Source of the DNA: Nevskia soli DSM 19509
GTDB lineage: Bacteria; Pseudomonadota; Gammaproteobacteria; Nevskiales; Nevskiaceae
Assembly (NCBI RefSeq): GCF_000711955.1
Contig: NZ_JONR01000015.1
Location: 62,001 to 126,000, forward strand
DNA length: 64,000 nucleotides
Direction of reading: 5' to 3'
Shown here: positions 41,545 through 50,600 of the stretch, in pieces
Numbering within the stretch: position 1 is the first letter of the stretch
Layout of the letters: each line of letters starts with the position of its first letter
The notes under the pieces: generated by a model
What the model saw: only the letters and a program-made list of their open reading frames with translations
Told to the model about the DNA's origin: nothing
The model's database searches: none
Made by a program: the position numbers and the translations under genes

Positions 41545-42099
41545 ATGCACCAGAAAACATTGGGCAGCCTGCTGCTGGCATCGGCCATCGGCCTGTCTGG
41601 CTGGGCTGCCATCGCCAGTGCCGATGAGCCCGGCGAGGGGCATCCGCCGCCCATCGCTGGCCCCGGCCAGCCATTCGCACCGGACGCGCCACCCCACGGC
41701 CCGCGGCTGCAGCTTGGGTTCGGGAATCCCGGGTTCGGCCCCGGCGCGGGTCCCGGCCCTGGCATGGGTGGCCCAGGCTTCGACGGCCCCGCGGATGCAG
41801 TCATCCACACCCTGATCGAGATCGAGCGCCTGTACCGCGAGGAAGGCCGTTCGAAAGAAGTCGTGTCCCTGTACCAGGGCGTGCTGGGCAAGACCAAGGA
41901 CCCCCTGGTACGCCACTTCGCCTACGAGGCCATCGCCCACGCGCAATTGCGGCCGGCGGATACCGACAAGGCCGTCGCCACGCTCAAGCAGAGCCTGGAC
42001 GAAAGCCTGCAGCATCTCAACGAACTCCCTCCCCCGGGCGGCCCTGGCCGTGATCGCGCTCCCGGCCAGGGCAACAATTCAGGCGAAAAGGCGCCCTGA
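41545..42099 (+). CDS. exported Gly/Pro-rich protein with helical C-terminal half
   Basis: 184-residue periplasmic or secreted protein. The signal peptide is LGSLLLASAIGLSGWAAIAS-A. A Gly/Pro-rich segment (residues about 28-78, with PGFGPGAGPGPGMGG) precedes a helical region (AVIHTLIEIERLYREEGRSK, VVSLYQGVLGKTKDPLVRHF, KAVATLKQSLDESLQHLNEL) that resembles a TPR-like or four-helix unit, then a charged Pro/Gly-rich tail. It is not a recognisable CpxP/Spy (no LTxxQ), but its position behind promoter E makes it a stress- or secretion-related envelope protein in this regulon. It is monocistronic, with a strong terminator. Confidence 0.65.
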   Translation: MHQKTLGSLLLASAIGLSGWAAIASADEPGEGHPPPIAGPGQPFAPDAPPHGPRLQLGFGNPGFGPGAGPGPGMGGPGFDGPADAVIHTLIEIERLYREEGRSKEVVSLYQGVLGKTKDPLVRHFAYEAIAHAQLRPADTDKAVATLKQSLDESLQHLNELPPPGGPGRDRAPGQGNNSGEKAP

Positions 42100-42104
42100 A
42101 GCGT

Positions 42105-42147
42105 GACGGCGGTCCGCAGGGGGACTGCGGACCGCCGTCCTTTTTTT
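42105..42147 (+). terminator. strong rho-independent terminator
   Basis: Perfect 14-bp stem GACGGCGGTCCGCA / TGCGGACCGCCGTC (42105-42118 and 42126-42139), loop GGGGGAC, followed by C and seven T. It ends the exported-protein transcript five bases after its stop. Eleven bases across the loop (GCAGGGGGACT, 42116-42126) are complementary to the loop of the C4-like hairpin 2. Confidence 0.92.
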
Positions 42148-42155
42148 GTCGGTTG

Positions 42156-43022
42156 CTAGGCCTCCTGTCGCACCTTGCCGGGTGCGAAACCCTGCACCCG
42201 CTTGAAGGCGCGGCGGAACGCCGCCTCGGTCTGATAGCCCAGGCGTTCGGCGATGCGCGCCACGCTCTGGTTCGGATCGCGCAGCAGGCGCACCGCCTCG
42301 GCCATGCGCCACTCCGTCAGGTACTGCATCGGCGCCACGCCCAGCACCTCGGAGAAATGCTCACAGAACGCGGTGCGCGACAGCAGCGCGATCTCCGCCA
42401 GCTCGGCGATGCTCCAGTTGCGCCCCGCATCGTCATGCATCGCCGCCAGGGCCCGCGACAGCCGCGGATCGTTCAGCGCCGCCAGCAACCCCTGCCGCGG
42501 CAGATCCTTCACCACATGGCTGCGGATCGCCAGCACCAGCAGCGAATCCGCCAGCTTGTTCAGCACCAGCTGGTTGCCGAACAGCGACTGGCTCGACTGT
42601 GCCGCCATCATCTGCCCCAGCGCGCGGAAATGCCCGGCCTCGTCCGGTTCGTGCACCACGAAGAACTCCGGCAGCGAATCCAGCACCGCGTTGCGCTTGC
42701 CGCCCTGCGAGGTGAATTCACCGCAGAGCATCGCCGTATCCGCCGGCTGCTCGGCTCCCGTGCGCATCACCTGGCACAGCGTATGCGGCCCGCCGCGCGG
42801 AAACACGATCAGGTCGCCGGCGCCGAGGGTCAGCGGAGCGGGCAGGTAACTCGCCTCCACGCGGCAACTGCCCGAACTGATCAGGTGGAAGATGCCGCGA
42901 TCCATCTGCGGCTCGCGTTCGATCCACTCGCCGCAGTAGGTGACGTTATCGGTGATACGGGCGGAGATCTGGTGCGCGCCCATGATCGAGGCGAACACTC
43001 TTTCCGCGGACTGTTCGAGCAT
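42156..43022 (-). CDS. AraC-family regulator with cupin N-terminal domain
   Basis: 288-residue transcription factor. The N-terminal half is a cupin_6-type sensor domain (LTLGAGDLIVFPRGGPHTLC). The C-terminal half has two helix-turn-helix motifs (WSIAELAEIALLSRTAFCEH; SVARIAERLGYQTEAAFRRA) ending FKRVQGFAPGKVRQ. It resembles regulators of neighbouring oxidoreductase or CMD-type genes. It converges with the exported-protein gene at a shared terminator. Its target may be the carboxymuconolactone-decarboxylase-like gene upstream; this is inference. Confidence 0.9.
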   Translation of the reverse strand: MLEQSAERVFASIMGAHQISARITDNVTYCGEWIEREPQMDRGIFHLISSGSCRVEASYLPAPLTLGAGDLIVFPRGGPHTLCQVMRTGAEQPADTAMLCGEFTSQGGKRNAVLDSLPEFFVVHEPDEAGHFRALGQMMAAQSSQSLFGNQLVLNKLADSLLVLAIRSHVVKDLPRQGLLAALNDPRLSRALAAMHDDAGRNWSIAELAEIALLSRTAFCEHFSEVLGVAPMQYLTEWRMAEAVRLLRDPNQSVARIAERLGYQTEAAFRRAFKRVQGFAPGKVRQEA

Positions 43023-43115
43023 GTCCCTAATTTAGCACGCGGCTCATTACAGTCCGCTGCTATCCACACCCTTCCTGCCAGGCCAGCAAAACCCCGCCCC
43101 AAAACCCCGCCCATT

Positions 43116-43141
43116 GTCATCCTGAGCGGAGCGAAGGATCT
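43116..43141. repeat. dispersed GTCATCCTGAGC-type repeat
   Basis: The 26-base segment beginning GTCATCCTGAGCGGAGCG matches an intergenic repeat seen in many bacterial genomes. Just upstream a 12-base unit (AAAACCCCGCCC) is tandemly duplicated at 43088-43112. The spacer 43023-43255 has no gene. Confidence 0.5.
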
Positions 43142-43255
43142 GGCCGCACACCATCAAAAAGCCACGCGCTCAGCGGTAGGGCGGCCACGGGCCACCCTAC
43201 GAATATTCCACCACACCTTCTCCCGCGACCGGGAAAAGACGTGGCTCCCGGCCCC

Positions 43256-43792
43256 TCAAGCCACCTTCGGAAAATCCAGCGGCGTGTCATTGACCCGGTT
43301 CACCATGTTGGTAAAGAAGATGTGGCTGATGGTGTAGATCGCCTCGACAATCTGGCGGTCGTCGTAACCGGCGGCATGCAGGCGCTCCACCGCCTCGGCC
43401 GGCACCGGGCCGGAGGTTTTCACCAGGTTCGCGGCGAAATGGACCAGGGCGTCGATGTTGGCATCCTCGTCGTAAGCGCCGCTGCGCAGTTTGCGCGCCT
43501 GCTCGGCCGTGAAGCCGGCGGCCCTGGCCGCCATGGTGTGCGCCGCCACGCAATAGTCGCAACGGGTGGCCTCGCTCACGGCCAGGTTGATGGCTTCAAT
43601 CCGCCGCGCGCCCAGCGTGCCCTGCTTCAGCACGGCGGCGCCTTGCAGCGCCAGGCCCAGCACCGCCGGGGCGTTGCTGCCCACGGTGACATAGGCATTA
43701 GGCACCTTGCCCATGGCCTGCCGGATGGCGGAAAACAACGGGGCGGCTTCCTCGCCGGCCTCGGCGACGTTGACGGTATGCAGACGATTCAT
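43256..43792 (-). CDS. carboxymuconolactone decarboxylase / AhpD-like protein
   Basis: 178-residue helical protein of the CMD family. The AhpD-type redox motif CDYCVAAHT (CxxCxxxH) near residues 78-86 suggests alkylhydroperoxidase or general thiol-redox activity rather than true decarboxylation. IYTISHIFFTNMVNRVNDT at the C-terminus is typical. It lies between two AraC-type regulators and is divergent from the rightward one, which probably controls it. Confidence 0.88.
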   Translation of the reverse strand: MNRLHTVNVAEAGEEAAPLFSAIRQAMGKVPNAYVTVGSNAPAVLGLALQGAAVLKQGTLGARRIEAINLAVSEATRCDYCVAAHTMAARAAGFTAEQARKLRSGAYDEDANIDALVHFAANLVKTSGPVPAEAVERLHAAGYDDRQIVEAIYTISHIFFTNMVNRVNDTPLDFPKVA

Positions 43793-43913
43793 GATGACGG
43801 CTCCTTTCGTGGGCGCTGCTGACGATGCAGCGATGCGCCATCCTAGGGCGGCAGGGTGCTACCATCCGCACATAAAAGTCTCGATTTGACACTGGATCGT
43901 CTCGCGTCTTGCC

Positions 43914-44873
43914 ATGGATAGTCTCAGCCACCTGGTCCGCATGCTCGCGCCCACCGGCTCGGTGGACCTGCGCTGCCGCTTTGCCGGCGACTGGTTCGTC
44001 GCCCACGACCCGGCGCCGCCCGGGCAGGTGCCGTATCACGTCATCCTCGAAGGGCGCGGCCGCGCCCGTATCGGCCGGGACTCCCTGGAACTGGAGGCTG
44101 GCGACGTGCTGCTGTTCCCGCGCGGCGCCGCCCACATCCTGCGCAGCGTCGGCGGTGGCGACGGCGACGGCGAGGACCCGGCGTACAACAGCCTGGCGGC
44201 GCGGCATTTCAACGGCGTGCTGACCGAGGTGACGCTGCAAGGCGAGGGGCAGCCGCTGGACATGCTGTGCGGCAACTTCGCCGTCGGCGGCTCGGGTGGG
44301 GCGCTGCTGCGCACCCTGCCCGAAGTCCTGCTGATCCGCACCGCGCAGCGCGCCGACTGCGCCTGGCTGGCCGCGCTGATCGGCATGATGCGCTACGAGA
44401 GCGAGGCCGCGAACGCCGGAGGCGCCGCCGTCATCGGCGAACTCTCCACCGCCCTGTTCACCGTGCTGCTGCGCGCCCTGATGGCCGAGCGCGGCGCCAG
44501 CCACGGCCTGCTGGCCCTGCTCGGCGACGCGCGCCTGTCGCGCGCCGTGGAAGCCGTGCTGCGCGAACCGGCCCAGCCCTGGACCATCGCCGGCATGGCC
44601 GCCGTGTGCAACCTGTCGCGCGCCACCTTCGCCCGCCAGTTCGCCCAGCTCAGCGGCCTGACTCCGCTGGAGCTGGTCACCAGCCTGCGCATGGAACTCG
44701 CCGCCCGCCTGCTGACCCAGGAAAGCCTCTCCGCCGAGCGCGTCAGCGAGCAATGCGGCTACGCTTCGCAGGCCGCCTTCGGCCGCGTCTTCAAGCAGCA
44801 CTACGGCGTCGGGCCTGGGGCTTACCGTCGCCAGGCCCGCGATGCGCGCGCCGCGCCGCAGCCGGCGGGCTAG
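43914..44873 (+). CDS. AraC-family regulator with cupin N-terminal domain (second copy)
   Basis: 319-residue transcription factor of the same type as the gene at 42156-43022 but clearly diverged. The cupin part has DSLELEAGDVLLFPRGAAHI; the HTH pair is WTIAGMAAVCNLSRATFARQ and LSAERVSEQCGYASQAAFGR, ending FKQHYGVGPGAYRRQ. It is divergent from the CMD-family gene with about 120 bp between them, the usual arrangement for a regulator and its target. Confidence 0.9.
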   Translation: MDSLSHLVRMLAPTGSVDLRCRFAGDWFVAHDPAPPGQVPYHVILEGRGRARIGRDSLELEAGDVLLFPRGAAHILRSVGGGDGDGEDPAYNSLAARHFNGVLTEVTLQGEGQPLDMLCGNFAVGGSGGALLRTLPEVLLIRTAQRADCAWLAALIGMMRYESEAANAGGAAVIGELSTALFTVLLRALMAERGASHGLLALLGDARLSRAVEAVLREPAQPWTIAGMAAVCNLSRATFARQFAQLSGLTPLELVTSLRMELAARLLTQESLSAERVSEQCGYASQAAFGRVFKQHYGVGPGAYRRQARDARAAPQPAG

Positions 44874-44899
44874 GGAAGCTCCGAACAATTTCAAGAATC

Positions 44900-44929
44900 G
44901 TCATTCCGGCGAAAGCCGGAATCCAGGGG
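44900..44929. repeat. dispersed GTCATTCCGGCG-type inverted repeat
   Basis: The segment contains the inverted repeat ATTCCGGC-GAAA-GCCGGAAT (44903-44922) followed by CCAGGGG. Elements of this form are widespread intergenic REP-like repeats in proteobacteria. Here it lies just after an AraC-type gene. Confidence 0.6.
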
Positions 44930-45087
44930 TCGTAAGCACCGAACCCCGGACCTCCGTCTAGGCGCCGATTTGATCAAGATTTCATCAAGGCACTTCACCG
45001 CCAACACACAGTGCTACGCTGGTGCCGTCCCTCGCGGGGACCGGCTTGCACCCCTTTCAACCTGCTTCAACTGCCAGGATGCCGCTC

Positions 45088-47460
45088 ATGAGCGAAACCG
45101 ACATCAAGGGCGTCGAGCCCTACCACGAACCCGCCGGCGGCTGGGGCGCGCTGCGCGCCACCGCCGCGGCGCTGGCCCACTCCCGCAACTCGGTGACCGG
45201 CGCCGGTTTGCTGCTCAAGCAGAACCAGCCCGACGGCTTCGACTGCCCCGGCTGCGCCTGGCCCGATCCCAAGCACACCTCCTCCTTCGAATTCTGCGAG
45301 AACGGCGCCAAGGCCGTGTCCTGGGAAGCGACCAGCAAGCGCGTCACGCCGGAGTTCTTCGCCAAATACACCGTCAGCGAGTTGTGGCTGAAAAGCGACC
45401 ACTGGCTCGAAGACCAGGGCCGCTTGACGCATCCCATGGCCTACGACCGCGCCAGCGACCGTTTCGTCGCCGTCTCCTGGGAGGTAGCCTTCAGCCGCAT
45501 CGGCCAGATCCTCAACAGCCTGCCGTCGCCCGACCTCGCGGACTTCTACACCTCCGGCCGCGCCTCCAACGAAGCCGCCTTCCTCTACCAGCTGTTCGTG
45601 CGCCTCTACGGCACCAACAACTTCCCCGACTGCTCCAATATGTGCCACGAGGCCAGCAGCGTGGGCCTGCCGCGCGTCATCGGCATCGGCAAGGGTACCG
45701 TGACCATCGAGGACTTCGACCACGCCGACATGATCTTCTGCATCGGCCACAATCCCGGCACCAACCACCCGCGCATGATGACGCCGCTGCGCGAGGCCTC
45801 CCGCCGCGGCGCGCCGATCATCGTCATCAACCCCTTCCGCGAGCGCGCCCTGGAGCGTTTCGAAGCGCCGCAGGAGCCGATCGAGATGCTGACGCGTTCG
45901 TCCACACCGATCAGCACGCAATACCATCAGGTCAAGGTCGGCGGCGACGCCGCGGCGCTCAAGGGCATCATGAAGGCCCTGCTCGCCATCGACGACGCTG
46001 CGCTGCAGGCCGGCCGCCCCAGCGTGCTCGACACCGCCTTCATCGCCGAGCATACCCACGGCTTCGAAACCTTCGCTCAGGATCTGCGCACCACGGAGTG
46101 GAGCGCCATCGCCTGCGCCAGCGGCCTTACGCGTGAGGCGCTGGAAGGCATCGCCGAGGTCTACGCCAAGGCCGAGCGTCCCATCATCTGCTACGGCATG
46201 GGCCTGACCCAGCACCGTACCGGCACTTCCAACGTCGAGCAGATCGTCGCCCTGCTGCTGATGCGCGGCGCCATCGGCCGCGAGGGCGCGGGCATCTGCC
46301 CCCTGCGCGGCCACTCCAACGTGCAGGGCGACCGCACCGTCGGCATCACCGAGAAGCCGTCGAAAGCTTTCCTCGACAAGCTCGGCGAAGCCTTCGGCTT
46401 CGAGCCGCCGCGCCAGCCCGGCCGTTCCGTGGTCGACACCATCGCCGCCATGCGCGACGGCCAGTGCAAGGCCCTCATCTCCCTCGGCGGCAACCTCGCC
46501 GTGGCGGCGCCGGATACCGCCGTGTCCTTCGACGCCTTCCGCCAGCTTTCGCTCAACGTCACCATCGCCACCAAGCTCAACCGCACCCACCTGCTCACCG
46601 GCGGCGAGGCCTTCATCCTGCCCTGCCTGGGGCGCACCGAGATGGACAAGCAGGCCGGCGGCCAGCAGTCGGTCACGGTGGAGGATTCCATGTCCATGGT
46701 CCACGCCTCGCGCGGCTTCATCAAACCCGCCAGCGAACACCTGCGCTCCGAGCCGGCCATCATCGCCGGCATCGCCAAGGCCACGCTCAAGCCTTCGGCG
46801 GCGGTGGACTGGGATGGCATGATCGGCAACTACGACCTGATCCGCGACAAGATCGAGGTGGTGATCCCGGAACTGTTCCGCGCCTACAACGAACAGATCC
46901 GCCAGCCAGGCGGCTTCCGCCTCTACAACTCCGCCTCCGAGCGCGTCTGGAAGACGCCCACCGGCAAGGCCAACTTCGTCCCCTTCCGCGGCGTCGAGGA
47001 AGACGAGCACTACAACGACCCCCTGGTCCTGCGCCTCACCACCATGCGCTCCCACGACCAGTACAACACCACCATCTACGGCCTGGATGACCGCTACCGC
47101 AGCCTGTTCGGCCGCCGCGACGTGGTCTTCATGAACACCCAGGACATCCAGCGCGCCGGCCTCACCCCCGGCGCCCGCGTCGACCTCTGGGCCTTCCACC
47201 AGCCCAAGGCAGGCGCACGCCCGCGCGTCCTGCGCGGCCTCACCGTCGTCAACTACCCGCTGCCCGAAGGCAGCTGCGGCGCCTACTACCCGGAAGCCAA
47301 CAGCCTGGTCCCGCTGGAACACTGCGACCCGGACAGCCTCACGCCCTCCTACAAATCGGTCCCGATCCGCGTCCTGCCGGCCGGGAACACCGACGACGGC
47401 GGCGACACCACCATCGCCACCGAGGGCCTGACCGGAAAGGCGCGAGTAGCCCAGGCCTGA
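45088..47460 (+). CDS. FdhF/YdeP-family molybdopterin oxidoreductase
   Basis: 790-residue bis-MGD molybdoenzyme of the FdhF/YdeP type. The N-terminus carries the family motif DGFDCPGCAWPDPKH. Cofactor-binding blocks are RASNEAAFLYQLFVRLYGTN, CHEASSVGLPRVIGIGKGTV, FCIGHNPGTNHPRMM and LRGHSNVQGDRTVGI. The C-terminal molybdopterin dinucleotide domain ends LRLTTMRSHDQYNTTIYGLD and GAYYPEANSLVPLEHCDP. E. coli YdeP is linked to acid resistance, but the reaction is unknown. ATG 45088 follows an AGGA; ATG 45079 is also possible. A direct repeat ATCAA-N6-ATCAA upstream (44973-44988) may be a regulator site. No accessory genes are adjacent. Confidence 0.88.
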   Translation: MSETDIKGVEPYHEPAGGWGALRATAAALAHSRNSVTGAGLLLKQNQPDGFDCPGCAWPDPKHTSSFEFCENGAKAVSWEATSKRVTPEFFAKYTVSELWLKSDHWLEDQGRLTHPMAYDRASDRFVAVSWEVAFSRIGQILNSLPSPDLADFYTSGRASNEAAFLYQLFVRLYGTNNFPDCSNMCHEASSVGLPRVIGIGKGTVTIEDFDHADMIFCIGHNPGTNHPRMMTPLREASRRGAPIIVINPFRERALERFEAPQEPIEMLTRSSTPISTQYHQVKVGGDAAALKGIMKALLAIDDAALQAGRPSVLDTAFIAEHTHGFETFAQDLRTTEWSAIACASGLTREALEGIAEVYAKAERPIICYGMGLTQHRTGTSNVEQIVALLLMRGAIGREGAGICPLRGHSNVQGDRTVGITEKPSKAFLDKLGEAFGFEPPRQPGRSVVDTIAAMRDGQCKALISLGGNLAVAAPDTAVSFDAFRQLSLNVTIATKLNRTHLLTGGEAFILPCLGRTEMDKQAGGQQSVTVEDSMSMVHASRGFIKPASEHLRSEPAIIAGIAKATLKPSAAVDWDGMIGNYDLIRDKIEVVIPELFRAYNEQIRQPGGFRLYNSASERVWKTPTGKANFVPFRGVEEDEHYNDPLVLRLTTMRSHDQYNTTIYGLDDRYRSLFGRRDVVFMNTQDIQRAGLTPGARVDLWAFHQPKAGARPRVLRGLTVVNYPLPEGSCGAYYPEANSLVPLEHCDPDSLTPSYKSVPIRVLPAGNTDDGGDTTIATEGLTGKARVAQA

Positions 47461-47529
47461 AGCCCTGCGGGATCGAACGCGAACTCCAGCATAAGCACCA
47501 AACTCCCCTCTCCACACCTCCGTTGTTCC

Positions 47530-47557
47530 CCCTCTCCCCATGTACATGGGGAGAGGG
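47530..47557. repeat. 28-bp perfect palindrome, dispersed repeat
   Basis: CCCTCTCCCCATGT followed by its exact reverse complement, then GCCGGGGTGAGGGG. This is a common intergenic repeat in GC-rich proteobacteria and could act as a terminator between the molybdoenzyme and carboxylase genes. Confidence 0.65.
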
Positions 47558-47630
47558 CCGGGGTGAGGGGCGTATCTCAATCCAAGAACAATCCGGAATC
47601 GATGCGCCAAGGCATCCAGAGCGCCAACCC

Positions 47631-50600
47631 ATGAAGCCCCCCTTCAAGCGCCTCCTCATCGCCAACCGCGGCGAAATCGCCATCCGCATCGCCCGCGCCG
47701 CCGCCAGCCTCGGCCTGCCCAGCCTCGCCGTCCATGCCGAAGACGATGCAGGCTCGCTGCACGTACGCCAGGCCGATCACGCCATTCCCCTGCGCGGCCG
47801 TGGCGTCCCCGCCTACCTCGACGCCGAGCAGCTCATCGCAATAGCGCGCGCAGAAGGCTGCGACGCCCTCCACCCCGGCTACGGCTTCCTCGCCGAGAAC
47901 GCCGCCTTCGCCCGCCAATGCGAGGCCGCCGGCATCCGCTTCATCGGTCCCGGCGCCGAAGCGCTGGAACTGTTCGGCGACAAGACCCAGGCCCGCGCCC
48001 TGGCCGAAAGCTGCGCGGTTCCCCTGCTCAAAGGCATCAACGGCGCAGTCACGCTCGACGAAGCCCGCGACTTCCTCGCCAGCCTCGGCCCCGGCGGCGC
48101 GCTGATGCTCAAGGCCCTGCACGGCGGCGGTGGCCGCGGCATGCGCGAAGTGTTCGCGGCAAGCGAACTGGCCGAGGCCTACACCCGCTGCCAGTCCGAA
48201 GCCCGCGCCGCCTTCGGCCGCGGCGAGGTCTATGTCGAGCAACTGATGCGCAGCGCCCGACACATCGAAGTGCAGGTGCTGGGCGACGGCAGCGGCGCCG
48301 TTAGCCACCTGTGGGAGCGCGAGTGCACCTTGCAGCGCCGCCACCAGAAGCTGGTCGAGATCGCCCCCAGTCCGGGCCTGCTTCCCGCAACACGCGAGCG
48401 CATCATCGCCGCCGCCCTGAAGCTGGCGGGTGCGGTGAAGTACAGCGGCCTCGGCACCTTCGAATTCCTGCTCGACAACGAGCAGCCCGGTGTCTTCTGC
48501 TTCATGGAAGCCAACCCGCGCATCCAGGTCGAGCACACCGTCACCGAGCAGATCACCGGTGTCGATCTCGTCCAGACCCAGATCCTGCTCGCCGCCGGGC
48601 ACACGCTGGCGGACCTGAAGCTGTCGCAAGCCCCGCCGCCAAAAGGCTGCGCCGTGCAACTGCGCATCAATCTGGAAAGCATGAACCCGGACGGCACTAC
48701 GCGCCCGGCCGCGGGCACCCTCAGCGCCTACGAGCCGCCCAGCGGCCCCGGCCTGCGCGTGGACGGCTACGGCTACGCCGGCTACACCGTCAGCCCCAGC
48801 TACGACTCCCTGCTGGCCAAGCTCATCGTCCACGCCGACGACTATCCCGCGGCGCTGCGCCGCGCCTACCGCGCCCTCTGCGAATTCCGTCTCGAAGGCG
48901 TGGCCAGCAATCTGCACCTGCTGCAAAACCTGCTGCGCCTGCCCGAAGTGGCGAGCAACACCGTCAGCACGGCCTTCGTCGGGCAGCACCTCGAACAACT
49001 CCTGGCGCCGCAAACGCAAGCCCACCCACACCTGTACTTCGCCCAGGCGGCTGCATCGATCTCAACCACTGCGCCAGTCGCGGACGCTCCGCCCGGCACG
49101 GTGGCGCTGAACGCCCCCAACACCGGTGTGCTGGTCAGCCTGGCGGTAGGCGAGGGTGACGCCGTCGCCGCCGGCCAGGGCGTTGCCGTGCTCGAAGCGA
49201 TGAAAATGGAATTCGTGGTCAAGGCCGCCAGTAGCGGCATCGTGCGCGTGGTCGCCGCCGCACCCGGCGCCACCATCGTCGAAGGCCAGCCGCTGCTCCA
49301 CATCGAGCCGGCGGAGGTTGCCGGCGAAGCCGCACTCAGCGAGCAGGAGCAAGACCTCGACCACATCCGCGCCGACCTCGCCGAAGTGTTGCAACGCACC
49401 GCCGGCCTGATGGACGCCGCGCGTCCGGACGCGGTGGAGAAACGCCGCAAGCGCCAACAGCGCACCGCCCGCGAAAACATCGACGACCTCTGCGACCCCG
49501 GCAGCTTCAGCGAATACGGCGGCTTCGCCCTCGCGGCGCAGCGCCGCACCCAGACCGTCTCCACCCTGATCAAGACCAGCCCCGCCGACGGCCTCGTCTG
49601 CGGCACCGCCACCGTCAACGCCGCCCACTTCGGCGCCGATCAGGCCCGCGCCCTGGTCATGGCCTACGACTTCACCGTCTTCGCCGGCACCCAGGGCCTC
49701 ACCAACCACCGCAAGCTCGACCGCATGCTCGGCCTCGCCGCGCAATGGCGCCTGCCGGTGGTGCTGTTCGCCGAGGGCGGCGGCGGCCGTCCCAACGACA
49801 CCGACCTCAACGTCGTCGGCGGCCTCGACACCCCCAGCTTCAAGAACTACGCCGCCCTCAGCGGCGTGGCGCCCCTCGTCGGCATCGTCTCCGGCCGCTG
49901 CTTCGCCGGCAACGCGGCCTTGCTTGGTTGCAGCGACGTCATCATCGCCACCGAGGATTCCAACATCGGCATGGGCGGCCCCGCCATGATCGAAGGCGGC
50001 GGTCTCGGCAGCTTCAGGCCGGAAGAGGTCGGCCCCATCGCCGTGCAGAGCGCCAACGGCGTGGTCGACATCCGCGTCGCCGACGAATCAGCCGCAGTCG
50101 CCGCCGCGAAGCAGTACCTCGGCTACTTCCAGGGCCCGCTCAAGGAATGGAGCGCCGCCGACCAGCGCCTGCTGCGCCAGTGCATCCCCGAGAACCGCCG
50201 CCAGGCCTACGAAGTGCGCGGCGTCATCGAAACCCTGGCCGACACCGGCTCGGTGCTGGAGCTGCGCCGCGAGTTCGGGCCGGGCGTCGTCACCGCCCTG
50301 ATCCGCATCGAAGGCCGCCCCATGGGCCTCGTCGCCAGCAACCCCAGGCACCTCGGCGGCGCCATCGACGCCCCCGCCTCCGACAAGATGGCCCGCTTCC
50401 TCCAGCTCTGCGAAACCTACCGCCTGCCCATTGTTTCTCTCTGCGACACCCCCGGCTTCATGGTCGGCCCGGACTCGGAAAAGACCGCCATGGTCCGCCA
50501 CGCCTCGCGCCTCTTCGTCGTCGGCGCCAGCCTCACGGTCCCCTTCATGACCGTGGTCCTGCGCAAGGGCTACGGCCTCGGCGCCCAGGCCATGACCGGC

